43,666 nt of DNA. It comes from Vibrio qingdaonensis. Lineage in GTDB: Bacteria > Pseudomonadota > Gammaproteobacteria > Enterobacterales > Vibrionaceae. Position 1 is the first letter of the stretch. Each line of letters begins with the position of its first letter. Positions 37,201-43,666 of the stretch are shown piece after piece. The stretch is from the NCBI RefSeq assembly GCF_026191675.1, contig NZ_JAKRRY010000044.1:1-43666 (forward strand), written 5' to 3'. A model generated the notes under the pieces. It saw only the letters and a list, made by a program, of their open reading frames with translations. It was not told where the DNA came from and made no database searches. The position numbers were made by a program, and so were the translations under genes.

Positions 37201-39748
37201 CCCAATTACCATTCCCCTCAGTACCAACGGTCACTGTTTCAATCAATAAACCTTCTGCTCCGGGGATATCCGCAGTAGAAATACTCAAATCAAAGTCCAA
37301 ATCCCCATTACCTGATGTGTTTTTCTGATATGGGTCAAGCTCAACAGTGGAACCATCACTCAAGGTAACCGAAATAAGAACGGAGGACTCATTGCTATTG
37401 TTTAAGTTTTCATTAAAAAAGCCACCTAATCCATCAAGACCAAGACTAATGGATGTTGCCGGTCGATCTGAGAAATCAATGGTAATGGTTTCACCTTGAT
37501 TAATGCCTTTGCCACCACCAACACCCAAACCGAAGCCAACATGATTCGCACCAGGATCACCACGGTATTGAGTTAAATCGCCCCCTGAACTGGTAATCGT
37601 AATAGTGTCATCACCTACCGTCAGCACTCGCTCTGCCGGAGTATTGCCTGGCTCACCCCAATTCAAGAAGTCACTTTGACTACTCTCTTCCTCTGCCAGC
37701 CCTTGCGGATCTTTAATCCCCAAAGTAAACCCTTGAGCGCTATCATCAGGAAGATATGAAATATTATTTGGATCAAACGGTGTCCCTTCCACCGCCCCCT
37801 CAACATGAAGATCGGCCTCTACGATCTCTCGTACGCTAACCCCATCGTTGTAGAGTAAGGTTCCGCCGATCGGAAGTTCAGTGATCACAACAGACAGTGC
37901 TTTGCTGTCCGTCGTACTGCGATCATCTTCGTTATCAGAAATATGATCAGATCCTCCCCCTTCTATCGGCCCTTCTCCGGTATCGAAATAGACTGGGGTT
38001 GCAGCGCCGTTAGTCACGGTAATCGCGAAATCTTCAGATTCTGGATCGTCATTTAAACCATGAACGGTTATCGATACCGTTTGTGGCTCACTTAGGCTTC
38101 CTTCGTTATCAACCGCGTAGTATGTAAACTCGACCACTTCTGATTCGCCGCTAGTAAGCGATTGGAAGTCTTCACCCGGATCAAAACTGTACGAGCCATC
38201 GGCGTTAAACGTTAGGCTACCTTTATCGGCAGGCACATCGTTTTGCAGCGCGTATGAGGCGATGGTGCCGTCAATGTCGGAGGCCTCAGGGACATTACGT
38301 GAAATGGACGTATCTTCATCCGTCATTTCATCCGCAGGCAACGCCACAGGCTTGTCGTTGATACCCGTCACCGTGATGGTGATGGTTTGTGGCTCGCTCG
38401 CTAAACCTTCATTATCCAACGCGATATAAGTAAAGGTGACGTCTTCGGAATCGCCATTGCTGAGGCCTTGGAAATCTTCGCCCGGATCGAAACTGTATGA
38501 TCCATCCGAGTTAAACGTCAGGCTGCCTTTATCAGCAGGCACGTCGTCTTGCAGGGCGTATGAGGCGACGGTGCCGTCAATGTCTGACGCCTCAGGGACA
38601 TTTCTATTAATTGACGTATCTTCGTCGGTCATTTCATCCGCAGGCAGCGCGACAGGCTTGTCATTGATGCCTGTCACCGTGATGGTGATGGTTTGTGGCT
38701 CGCTCGCTAAACCTTCATCATCCAAGGCAATGTAGGTGAACGTGACGTCTTCGGAATCGCCATTGCTCAAGCCTTGGAAGTCTTCGCCCGGATCGAAACT
38801 GTATGAGCCATCCGAGTTAAACGTTAGGCTGCCTTTATCGGCAGGCACGTCGTCTTGCAGGGCGTAAGAGGCAATGGTGCCATCCACATCAGTGGCGTCA
38901 GGCAGAGTGGCAGACAATACCGAGTCTTCATCCGTTTCAACATCATCATCAAAAGCTACTGGCGCATCATTGACTTCATTGATAGTGATTTCAACATCGG
39001 CAGACTGGAGCGAATTAGGCGCATCACGACCGTCATCAACGCTATAACCTAGGCTCCCTGCCTCTTCGCCTTCGTTGTAATCTAACGGGGCATCATATTG
39101 CAGGTTAGCGAGTTCATTTAACGTTAGCTCATCGCCAACAGACACCTTAGAACCATCCCCTAACGTAACGGTTCCCAAAGCAGGAATGTTAGTAATCCGG
39201 ATAGTAAGCACATCGTTATTAGCATCGGTTGGTAACGTGATCGCTAGAAGATTATCTTGAGATTCTTCATCAAAGGTTCGAGAGTTGTTGAATACCACAG
39301 GAGCAGAATTAGCTAAGAATTGGAGCAGAGTGAGCGATTGTGTATTAGATAAGCCCTGTGCTTCTAGCCCCGACGTATCAAACTGAGTTTGAGCAATAGT
39401 TTGCGTGTCATCGCGGATAATATTCCCCGATAAGGTAGGACTAGAACTGCTCGCTTCACCTGCCGCAGGGGCTTGTTCTTCAGATTGAGTAGGGTCGGCA
39501 CCCTCCTCAACTTGAGCAATTATCTGTTCGACATCCAGATCAGCAACATCAATTTCTTGTGCTGTGTTGTCTTCAGAAACAAATTGGACACTAAGATCAT
39601 CACCAATTTCAGCGTTATCTAAGACATCGATAATCACATCCCCGGGACGTGGCGTGGCACCGTCTGGTAACAAAGCTAATTTACCAGCGCTGTCGAGTAC
39701 TAACGTACCTGACACTTGCACTAACCCAATAAGAGACAATACACTCAT
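31238..39748 (-). CDS. Giant LapA-type RTX adhesin (2836 residues)
   Basis: A complete surface adhesin. Residues 1-60 are the retention module (IGLVQVSGTLVLDSAGKLAL); PAAG at 94-97 is the likely LapG site. Residues of about 145-260 match the first domain of the adhesin at 1-3174. Three nearly identical 102-residue repeats follow (ASYALQDDVPADKGSLTF), then a 310-residue unit (about 38041-37088) that recurs at 35092-34168, both with LTQYRGD and NHVG motifs; two Calx-beta-type domains lie between. Later parts include a carbohydrate-binding-like domain (about 33390-32860) and a third, diverged copy of the unit. The C-terminus has RTX nonapeptides (GGQGSDVLTGGLGDDTF) and a type I secretion signal of the VCA0849 class. 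It is convergent with lapB. Binding target unknown. Confidence 0.95.
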   Translation of the reverse strand: MSVLSLIGLVQVSGTLVLDSAGKLALLPDGATPRPGDVIIDVLDNAEIGDDLSVQFVSEDNTAQEIDVADLDVEQIIAQVEEGADPTQSEEQAPAAGEASSSSPTLSGNIIRDDTQTIAQTQFDTSGLEAQGLSNTQSLTLLQFLANSAPVVFNNSRTFDEESQDNLLAITLPTDANNDVLTIRITNIPALGTVTLGDGSKVSVGDELTLNELANLQYDAPLDYNEGEEAGSLGYSVDDGRDAPNSLQSADVEITINEVNDAPVAFDDDVETDEDSVLSATLPDATDVDGTIASYALQDDVPADKGSLTFNSDGSYSFDPGEDFQGLSNGDSEDVTFTYIALDDEGLASEPQTITITVTGINDKPVALPADEMTDEDTSINRNVPEASDIDGTVASYALQDDVPADKGSLTFNSDGSYSFDPGEDFQGLSNGDSEDVTFTYIALDNEGLASEPQTITITVTGINDKPVALPADEMTDEDTSISRNVPEASDIDGTIASYALQNDVPADKGSLTFNADGSYSFDPGEDFQSLTSGESEVVEFTYYAVDNEGSLSEPQTVSITVHGLNDDPESEDFAITVTNGAATPVYFDTGEGPIEGGGSDHISDNEDDRSTTDSKALSVVITELPIGGTLLYNDGVSVREIVEADLHVEGAVEGTPFDPNNISYLPDDSAQGFTLGIKDPQGLAEEESSQSDFLNWGEPGNTPAERVLTVGDDTITITSSGGDLTQYRGDPGANHVGFGLGVGGGKGINQGETITIDFSDRPATSISLGLDGLGGFFNENLNNSNESSVLISVTLSDGSTVELDPYQKNTSGNGDLDFDLSISTADIPGAEGLLIETVTVGTEGNGNWELRYLDVALEDSFDYKALDSDGAYSQESTVTIDDQRSNQNPDAVDDPESYTLIQGDMGSGDQGWNDVESIVAKYDGETVSYSIDGSDRIGIPDGTTNAGPESQIQHNRDEEASEQLIITLKEPAVDGAFSVTNLFANEGGAGSHEQGKWSAYLGGTLVASDHFYNDSGHKGSFDIETNGSAFDTLVFESVDFTGGPARGTDSSDYFLQGIQIVGAGAYVFDHDEPVVIPLSEILSNDSDVDGDSVRITYVFGETEGDARIEGDNVIFDLPEDFSGRTEFQYQITDDKGGFDTATVNVLVNPAPIGVGSVELNLDADSVIEGENLSYLVTLDGTTNVKTFFDIEFGTSGDTASINDVDPSSMTFSNGVSYNAVSGELEVPEGVDEFTVSLPTVNDDRYEGDESFTLLIDGQSAAGSILDNDPISLSLSGGGEVSEDAGSIGFELELSHASDVPLTIALSRLDTDTNSDDFGTTTATYNNGNADVPLVIVNGEIEIPVGVTSIDINVGILDDEHYEQDEDFTLKITEPAGLTTNGVVGVTADATISDDGEIGGVPSGDNDNNAPTLDLDGSEGGSGYTATFTEGDTPIMVVDSDIVITDDIDVISKAEIRLTNPQPNDSLSLNGVLPTGLSITTSTVGGALLLTISGEANADVYEAALKQLEFENDSEDPNTEPREIEVTVFDDQDLASNVAISTIDVISVNSPPESEDFSFTISGNDPVGVSFDTGVGSIEGAGSDHISDIEDDINGEQVNVKITELPIGGSLYYDGVEITQTQVDNGDNFDPTKITYQANEDAQGFILGTRVIPTDSDLESTQETFYNWGDEVDNKNRSLELENGDAVTISSNRGNLTQYRGDVQDNHVGHGIGIGGGQGINQGELLSIGFADRPATHINLGLDGMGGYFYSGLGDSNESAVTIQVMLSDGSTVDYIPDVQKDTSGNEELFHELSFSVDDLNIEEGLLITGVSVGTDGPGNWELRYLETALNDRFTYQAVDSDGAESEESVVTIADERINNAAPILDLDASEAGTGFASVFTEGDSAIGVVDNDVDVFDENNIISLAEVILTNPHSGDSFSVVASSNPLLSGIAYSSETLGSGAIKISLYGNASADDYEAALKLIQFANDSQIPDLTNRVIEITTFDEQSLPSNTAISTIEMVSVLDVVAAPAIGNEDSKIALAISLPTGSDATKVEISGIPDGAKIYDGINELTVVDNAVMLNELQLAQLFIQPGLHSDVDFSLQVDALDSADLLVEQTTVEVTVKPVTDLPVLSVSGEVILASIDFENVSLGGSSWRGNVSDTELNANGSTGIWGTENSSSVSEVGREGVYLGNQSQDKDNHIFEIEGRRNTDDSLFTDFEGKAGAFYHLTFDIAARQVNGSPVKVFLVDDQDVRSELYEFDDSVDRAWNSESIVFQTPESGNYRLLFESEQVDSYGALLDNISLSTRNNYGYEDSYIDISDIAASLIDVDGSESLSLVLKGLPEGSIVTNGIQTLEVGVSLEADVSQWQNLEALQVLVDDVGVYPITIEATSSENDSTHPTTDQTVSEVINLTVVPNPNVVPNTEPSVTDFEFFAEDDTIPLNFSEWVTDLEDDASDDKQTFVKIEGEPEFGQLYFLSGSGDRFDLDSGDLVEDSVDVYYDIDVGFDATTAEYESDLTALLEQGLAISGGTYGGSQPHVNSELESIAFDGAGAAKQRGYYTKRADENGQGKETEAQEKEYMSIKFTAGLMTRALVGVGSLTGQFSASANGGGQSNIFVYLYAGGDLVSNTPVQMNNDTIVDHQATISVSSEQGFDEMRIVAVDGNDKKAGFVLQSVEVVDAEVADQFEYSAVDSDGLASVETATVDVNIVPNGNVLDAESVDYAVQGGNGVTVITGTDGDDLIIGGQGSDVLTGGLGDDTFKWTESDLDGSHDVITDFSQEAGNRDVIDFVDLFDDDDTLQSLLDNNTIAVTEEDGNTLINIDKGNGKTVTIELEGVTGVDNSILSNIVIIHDS
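38040..38945 (-). repeat. Three tandem 306-base repeats in the RTX adhesin
   Basis: Matching points at 38214, 38520 and 38826 are exactly 306 bases apart. The two rightmost units (encoding the first two in the protein) differ at only a few bases, and the third is more diverged at its outer end. Such near-identity suggests recent duplication or gene conversion, and makes the copy number liable to change by recombination. Confidence 0.9.
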
Positions 39749-39952
39749 GATTCACTCCTTGTATTGCTCCTTTGCTCACAGAAGCAATATCGTATTTCTA
39801 CCTAGTCAGCTCTAGTTATAATAATTGTTTGAAATAAAAATAAAGCGACGCTAAGCCAAAAAGGGCTTTAACGTTTCCTTTACATTTAAATACCAGACCA
39901 AGTGTGTATTGGAAACCTTTCTATTGATTTTTTTAACATTGTCTCAAAAACG

Positions 39953-39982
39953 AAAAAAGTCTCGCATTTGCGAGACTTTTTT
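39953..39982 (-). terminator. Rho-independent terminator of gltS
   Basis: The stem GTCTCGC (39959-39965) with GCGAGAC (39970-39976) is flanked by six A and six T, extending it. On the minus strand it lies 17 bases past the gltS stop, and it isolates gltS from the adhesin promoter. It could work in both directions. Confidence 0.9.
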
Positions 39983-39998
39983 AAATGGTGAGTTGATA

Positions 39999-41225
39999 TT
40001 AGCCGACTAAAGTAATGAACCCTTGAATTATTATAAGGTTAACAATATCAATAAAAAATGCGCCTACAATAGGGACAACCATAAAGGCTTGAGGAGAAGG
40101 GCCAAATCGATTAACGATTGATCCCATGTTCATTACCGCCGTTGGCGTTGCCCCTAATCCGAAGCCACAGTGGCCACCTGCTATCACCGCACCATCGTAA
40201 TTGCCACCCATGACTTTGAATGTTACGTAATAGGCGAAAAAGCCAAGAATGACCGATTGTACTCCCAGTATAATCAAGAACGGTATTGCTAAATCGAAAA
40301 TATTCCAAAGCTGTAAACTCATTAGAGCCATGGCTAAAAATAGTGATAAGGACACCGTACCGAGTATATCAACTGTTTCTGCATCGACCTTATAAGCTTT
40401 TGATACTTCGCAAATATTAGTAATAAAAACACCGACAAAGAGTGCGTAAACAAAGTCAGGGATCATCAACCACGACACTTCAAAGCTATTTACCCACGCA
40501 TGCAAATACTTAGCACCAGTCACACATAACAATAGTATGAATAGCACTTCAACTACTTTCTTTGCCGTAACACGGTCCCGCTCGTACTCATTGTAGGTAA
40601 CCAACTCCGGGAAGCGTTCATGAGTATCGTTACCACTGCCATATTCAGATTCAAAATTGTTTTTATCAATTAATCGCTGAGCAACCGGACTGCCGATAAT
40701 ACCACCAATGATCAAGCCAAACGTCGCTGATGCCATTGCGATTTCAAGTGTGTTACTGATACCAAAAGTTTCGGTAAAGGTTTGAGCCCAAGCAGCCCCC
40801 GTCCCGTGCCCCCCAGATAAGGTAATAGAACCTGCTATCAGTCCCATCAAAGGCTCTAGCCCGAGTGCTGTCGCCATTCCAACACCGACACTGTTTTGCA
40901 CGATAATATAAGCTGACGCCACCGCTAAAAATAGGAATACCTTCGCCCCCCCTTTTAGCAGCTGCTTATAATTAGCAGCAAGACCCACCGTACTAAAGAA
41001 CATCAACATAAATGTCTTCTGCAATGGCAAAGAAAACTCTAAGTTAGTCCCGTTAAAATGCAAAACTGTGATGATAAAGGCCACAATTAAGCCACCAACA
41101 ATGGGTTCTGGAATGTTGTATTTTTTTAGTGTCGGGAACTTACTATTGATAATATGTCCAAGAAAAAGAACACTAATTGCGATCAAAAAGGATTCCAACG
41201 TTCCAACAGAGATAGTGTTGCCCAT
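39999..41225 (-). CDS. gltS: Sodium/glutamate symporter GltS
   Basis: A 408-residue inner-membrane transporter of the ESS family, close to the 401-residue E. coli GltS. It contains LGHIINSKFPTLKKYNIPEP near the start, PIVGGLIVAF, and the pore-loop motifs SGGHGTGAAW and AGGHCGFGLGATPTA that face the substrate in the two inverted repeats. About ten to eleven helices are visible. It takes up glutamate with sodium. The ATG at 41225 has an AGAGAGG ribosome site. It is a single-gene unit with its own terminator. The glutamate made by PutA from proline is the same metabolite, but the genes are far apart here. Confidence 0.95.
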   Translation of the reverse strand: MGNTISVGTLESFLIAISVLFLGHIINSKFPTLKKYNIPEPIVGGLIVAFIITVLHFNGTNLEFSLPLQKTFMLMFFSTVGLAANYKQLLKGGAKVFLFLAVASAYIIVQNSVGVGMATALGLEPLMGLIAGSITLSGGHGTGAAWAQTFTETFGISNTLEIAMASATFGLIIGGIIGSPVAQRLIDKNNFESEYGSGNDTHERFPELVTYNEYERDRVTAKKVVEVLFILLLCVTGAKYLHAWVNSFEVSWLMIPDFVYALFVGVFITNICEVSKAYKVDAETVDILGTVSLSLFLAMALMSLQLWNIFDLAIPFLIILGVQSVILGFFAYYVTFKVMGGNYDGAVIAGGHCGFGLGATPTAVMNMGSIVNRFGPSPQAFMVVPIVGAFFIDIVNLIIIQGFITLVG

Positions 41226-41571
41226 ATAACCTCTCTATATGTTTATCGCTCATCTTCCTTAATGAGGTTAGATTAAATTGTATGCGTGTAGTAAGAATTT
41301 AGGATAGATAACGACAATAACCACGTCACCCAACAACCTTGTTCGGTTTATCCTACTCTCTTTAATGGGAATGTAACTTGAACTCAAGGTATTGATGCAC
41401 AAAGCAGCTTTGAGCAAATACGCATCAGCTTATACCGAAAATGGCGTCTATACTGAGCGAGACAATATAGTCAAAAAAGATAACTACACAGCGCGAATGT
41501 TAAGGTGGCGGATTATAGCACATGACATACCCGACACCTAATCGCCCTATATATAAGGATAATAGTTGACC
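41226..41571. other. Divergent intergenic region gltS / DUF4344 gene
   Basis: About 346 bases that should contain promoters for both directions. I note a 13-base palindrome, CAAAGCAGCTTTG (41400-41412), and otherwise see no RNA element, repeat or open frame worth reporting. Confidence 0.45.
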
Positions 41572-42348
41572 ATGAAACCCCTTATACTAGCCGGATTGCT
41601 GTCCGCTAATTATGCCATTAATAGCAATGCAGCCATTAACTTTGAATTTGAAACAGCGACGACGAGCGATGACATCCATGCTCAAAAGGTCCTTAAAGAA
41701 AGTGAGTTAACTACGCTTGTTTCTGAACTATCCGACAACTATTTTCGTTTCGAGCAACCACTGACCATCATATATGGCAGTGATGACGGACCATTGTATG
41801 ACCCTCAAAAACATTCGGTGCTCATCCCCTACCAGTTTTACACCGATTCGCTCAACTATTTCATCAAGCATGATTATGAAAAAAAATTTGGCAAGCCACC
41901 TGAGCAAGGTGCCATCGATACTATGCTACACACATTACTTCACGAGGCAGGTCATGCTTATGTCGCTGACCAAGGTATCCCAATCCTTGGCAAAGAAGAG
42001 GATGCCGTCGACAATTTTGCGGCTGTTCTGATGATTAATTACGTTGAGGGCGGCAGTGATGCTGTTGTCAGCGCCGCTGACATGTTCTCATTTGAGTCAG
42101 AAGAGCGTCCCGAATATTACGAGGTATCTGAATATATCGGTGAACACAGCTTTGATTTGCAGCGTTACTTTAGTGCACTATGCCTTGTTTATGGAAGTGA
42201 CCCAGAGCGCTACTCGTCACTACTTGATGAAATCGAGGAGGATTACCGCGACGAAAGAAAAGATGTTTGCCTACAAACATTCACACAAGTTGATGAAAAT
42301 TGGCGACACGTGCTGAATATAGAGAATTCTGAAAGCGATAATGAATAG
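41572..42348 (+). CDS. DUF4344-type putative zinc metallopeptidase, exported
   Basis: A 258-residue protein with a signal peptide (MKPLILAGLLSANYAINSNA). The zincin motif HEAGH (LLHEAGHAYV) at about residue 123 is followed by EEDAVDNFAA, a likely region for the third metal ligand. These features match my memory of DUF4344 putative metallopeptidases. It contains an additional short cysteine pair near the C-terminus (ALCLVYG, VCLQTF). I use the ATG at 41572; a TTG at 41566 is better spaced from AAGGA and would add two residues. Periplasmic or secreted location is likely. No activity has been shown by the sequence alone and no neighbour explains its substrate. Confidence 0.8.
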   Translation: MKPLILAGLLSANYAINSNAAINFEFETATTSDDIHAQKVLKESELTTLVSELSDNYFRFEQPLTIIYGSDDGPLYDPQKHSVLIPYQFYTDSLNYFIKHDYEKKFGKPPEQGAIDTMLHTLLHEAGHAYVADQGIPILGKEEDAVDNFAAVLMINYVEGGSDAVVSAADMFSFESEERPEYYEVSEYIGEHSFDLQRYFSALCLVYGSDPERYSSLLDEIEEDYRDERKDVCLQTFTQVDENWRHVLNIENSESDNE

Positions 42349-42358
42349 CCACTCAATA

Positions 42359-42397
42359 TTGAAAAGATGCTAGACCGCTTGCGTAGCATCTTTTCAA
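42359..42397. terminator. Bidirectional terminator between the DUF4344 gene and the oxidoreductase
   Basis: A perfect 14-base-pair stem (TTGAAAAGATGCTA at 42359-42372 with TAGCATCTTTTCAA at 42384-42397) with an 11-base loop. It sits between convergent genes, 10 bases after the first stop. Confidence 0.8.
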
Positions 42398-42460
42398 GTA
42401 AGCGCTATGTCCTACTATTGTCTCTTACGATCGATAGTGTTTAGATTTACATTGTAAAAT

Positions 42461-43336
42461 CTAGCTTTCAGCATCACTTCTTACAGCCTTGAGCAGCACA
42501 GAGGTATCTGAACGTCCTTCTCCTTGAGCCGATAGTGTTTGGTAACGCTCTATCGATTGTTGAGTCAATGGTAGCGTTATCCCCTGACGCTGAGCTTCAT
42601 CAAGGCAAAAGCCCAGGTCTTTTATCATCCAGTCTATAGCGAAGCCAAAATCAAACTTATCTTCTGCCATTGTGTTTGCTCGATTTTCCATCTGCCAAGA
42701 TCCCGCAGCACCATTTTTAAGACAATCGACTAAGGCAGGTATGTCTAGACCACTCTTTTGAGCCAACAGTAGCCCTTCCGATAAACCAGTTAATACACCA
42801 GCAATACAAACTTGATTAACCATTTTTGCCCGCTGCCCCTGCCCTATGCTTCCCATCAGAACCGACGAACGACCATACGCGTTAAATACTGGTTGAAGAT
42901 TGGAAAAAACCGCCTCGCTGCCGCCACACATGATGGTCAAAATGCCATTTTCAGCGCCTGCTTGCCCTCCAGACACTGGCGCATCAATAAACTCTATATC
43001 GTGTTCTTTAGCCGCCAAGCCTAACTCTTCAGCCAGTAGTGCTGACGTCGTGGTATGATCAATAAGAGTTGCACCACGCTTCATGTTGGCAAGTGCACCA
43101 TTCGCTGAGGTGGTCATTTGACGAACATCGTCGTCATTGCCCACACATACCGCAACGACATCCGCATCCTTGACACAGTCCGCCACCGTTTCCGCATAGC
43201 AGCCATCGTATTCCTCTGCCCAACGGCGCGCCTTTTCAATCGTACGGTTGTAGACTGTGACTTCAAAACCGGATTTGACTAGGTGCCCTGCCATTGGGTA
43301 TCCCATCACGCCAAGACCAATAAAACTCACCTTCAT
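42461..43336 (-). CDS. 3-hydroxyisobutyrate dehydrogenase-family NAD(P)-dependent oxidoreductase
   Basis: A 291-residue beta-hydroxyacid dehydrogenase. The ATG at 43336 is used because AAAGGAG precedes it and the Rossmann motif begins at once (MKVSFIGLGVMGYPMAGHLV). The substrate motif is DAPVSGGQAGAENG at about 122-135 and the catalytic lysine is in AKMVNQ at about 170. The C-terminal half is the all-helical dimerisation domain (FAIDWMIKDLGFCLDEAQ). Relatives oxidise 3-hydroxyisobutyrate, tartronate semialdehyde (GarR/GlxR) or similar acids with NAD or NADP; the exact substrate cannot be chosen from sequence. It is a single gene with a shared terminator. Confidence 0.9.
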   Translation of the reverse strand: MKVSFIGLGVMGYPMAGHLVKSGFEVTVYNRTIEKARRWAEEYDGCYAETVADCVKDADVVAVCVGNDDDVRQMTTSANGALANMKRGATLIDHTTTSALLAEELGLAAKEHDIEFIDAPVSGGQAGAENGILTIMCGGSEAVFSNLQPVFNAYGRSSVLMGSIGQGQRAKMVNQVCIAGVLTGLSEGLLLAQKSGLDIPALVDCLKNGAAGSWQMENRANTMAEDKFDFGFAIDWMIKDLGFCLDEAQRQGITLPLTQQSIERYQTLSAQGEGRSDTSVLLKAVRSDAES

Positions 43337-43666
43337 TGCTATCTCCTTTATTTTTATCGAATCCACTGCCGCAGTAAGCAAATGAGACGTCTTTCCATAA
43401 GCTCAACGTGAATTTCTTTTCATTAGTAGGTCTTTGTACACGAAAAATCGCCAACAATCACTACAAGCCCTCTCATAGCGCACATGAAGAAAGCTTGATC
43501 GCGCCAATGTCACAATTAAATTAGAATTATGTCATACCAATAGGAAGAATGATCAAGGCGAGATGATCCAATACCTTTACTGCCATGATCATCGTTCCAT
43601 AGCAGTAAAAAATTATGATAAAAAAGCAGGATAAACAGAAAGATAGGCATAAAAAAGCCCGCGAGT
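43337..43666. other. Intergenic region upstream of the oxidoreductase, to right edge
   Basis: About 330 bases without a gene. An inverted repeat, TTTACTGC (43576-43583) with GCAGTAAA (43602-43609), encloses the palindrome ATGATCAT (43585-43592). At the extreme edge AAAAAAGCCCGCGAGT looks like the outer arm of a terminator for a minus-strand gene beyond the window. Confidence 0.45.

Overview
This window looks like chromosomal DNA of a marine gammaproteobacterium of the family Vibrionaceae, most likely Vibrio. The reasons are the moderate G+C content, the gene set (a Lap-type adhesin secretion locus beside pdxH, a putA / split putA C-terminal gene / putP cluster, a second SecD-SecF pair, a two-adaptor RND pump) and the VCBS/RTX giant adhesins. 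From memory, pdxH, the lap genes and the put genes also lie close together on chromosome 2 of V. cholerae; I could not check this. I see no insertion sequence, prophage, integrase, CRISPR array, rRNA or tRNA.

Layout. (1) 1-3174, minus: the first 1058 codons of a giant VCBS-repeat adhesin that runs off the left edge. (2) 3474-4369, minus: an Lrp/AsnC regulator and a small zinc-ribbon protein. (3) 4709-9899, minus: an operon of two adaptor lipoproteins and an RND pump, divergent from a TetR regulator (10144-10863, plus), with two matching operator-like palindromes between them. (4) 10964-16367, minus: proline catabolism and uptake. PutA lacks its C-terminal domain, which is a separate downstream gene, followed by putP. 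(5) 16777-20260, plus: secD-like, secF-like and chaA-like genes in one tightly coupled operon, then a dedA gene. (6) 21242-24605: a small outer-membrane barrel protein (plus), then a HAD-IB phosphatase, an AraC regulator and pdxH (all minus). (7) 24963-31120, plus: lapC (with an in-frame amber codon), lapG, lapD and lapB. (8) 31238-39748, minus: a complete 2836-residue RTX adhesin convergent with the lap operon. (9) 39999-43336: gltS (minus), a DUF4344 metallopeptidase-like protein (plus) and a 3-hydroxyisobutyrate-dehydrogenase-family oxidoreductase (minus).

The most coherent system is the c-di-GMP-controlled surface adhesion module. LapB and LapC, with an unlinked outer-membrane TolC/LapE partner, should export the two giant adhesins. 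Both adhesins begin with a related retention module that carries a TAAG or PAAG motif, the kind of site cut by the periplasmic protease LapG. LapD, a degenerate GGDEF-EAL receptor, should hold LapG back when c-di-GMP is high. The striking anomaly is a single TAG stop in the middle of lapC with the same reading frame open on both sides. If real, it should disable export of both adhesins in this strain unless the stop is read through or another adaptor substitutes.
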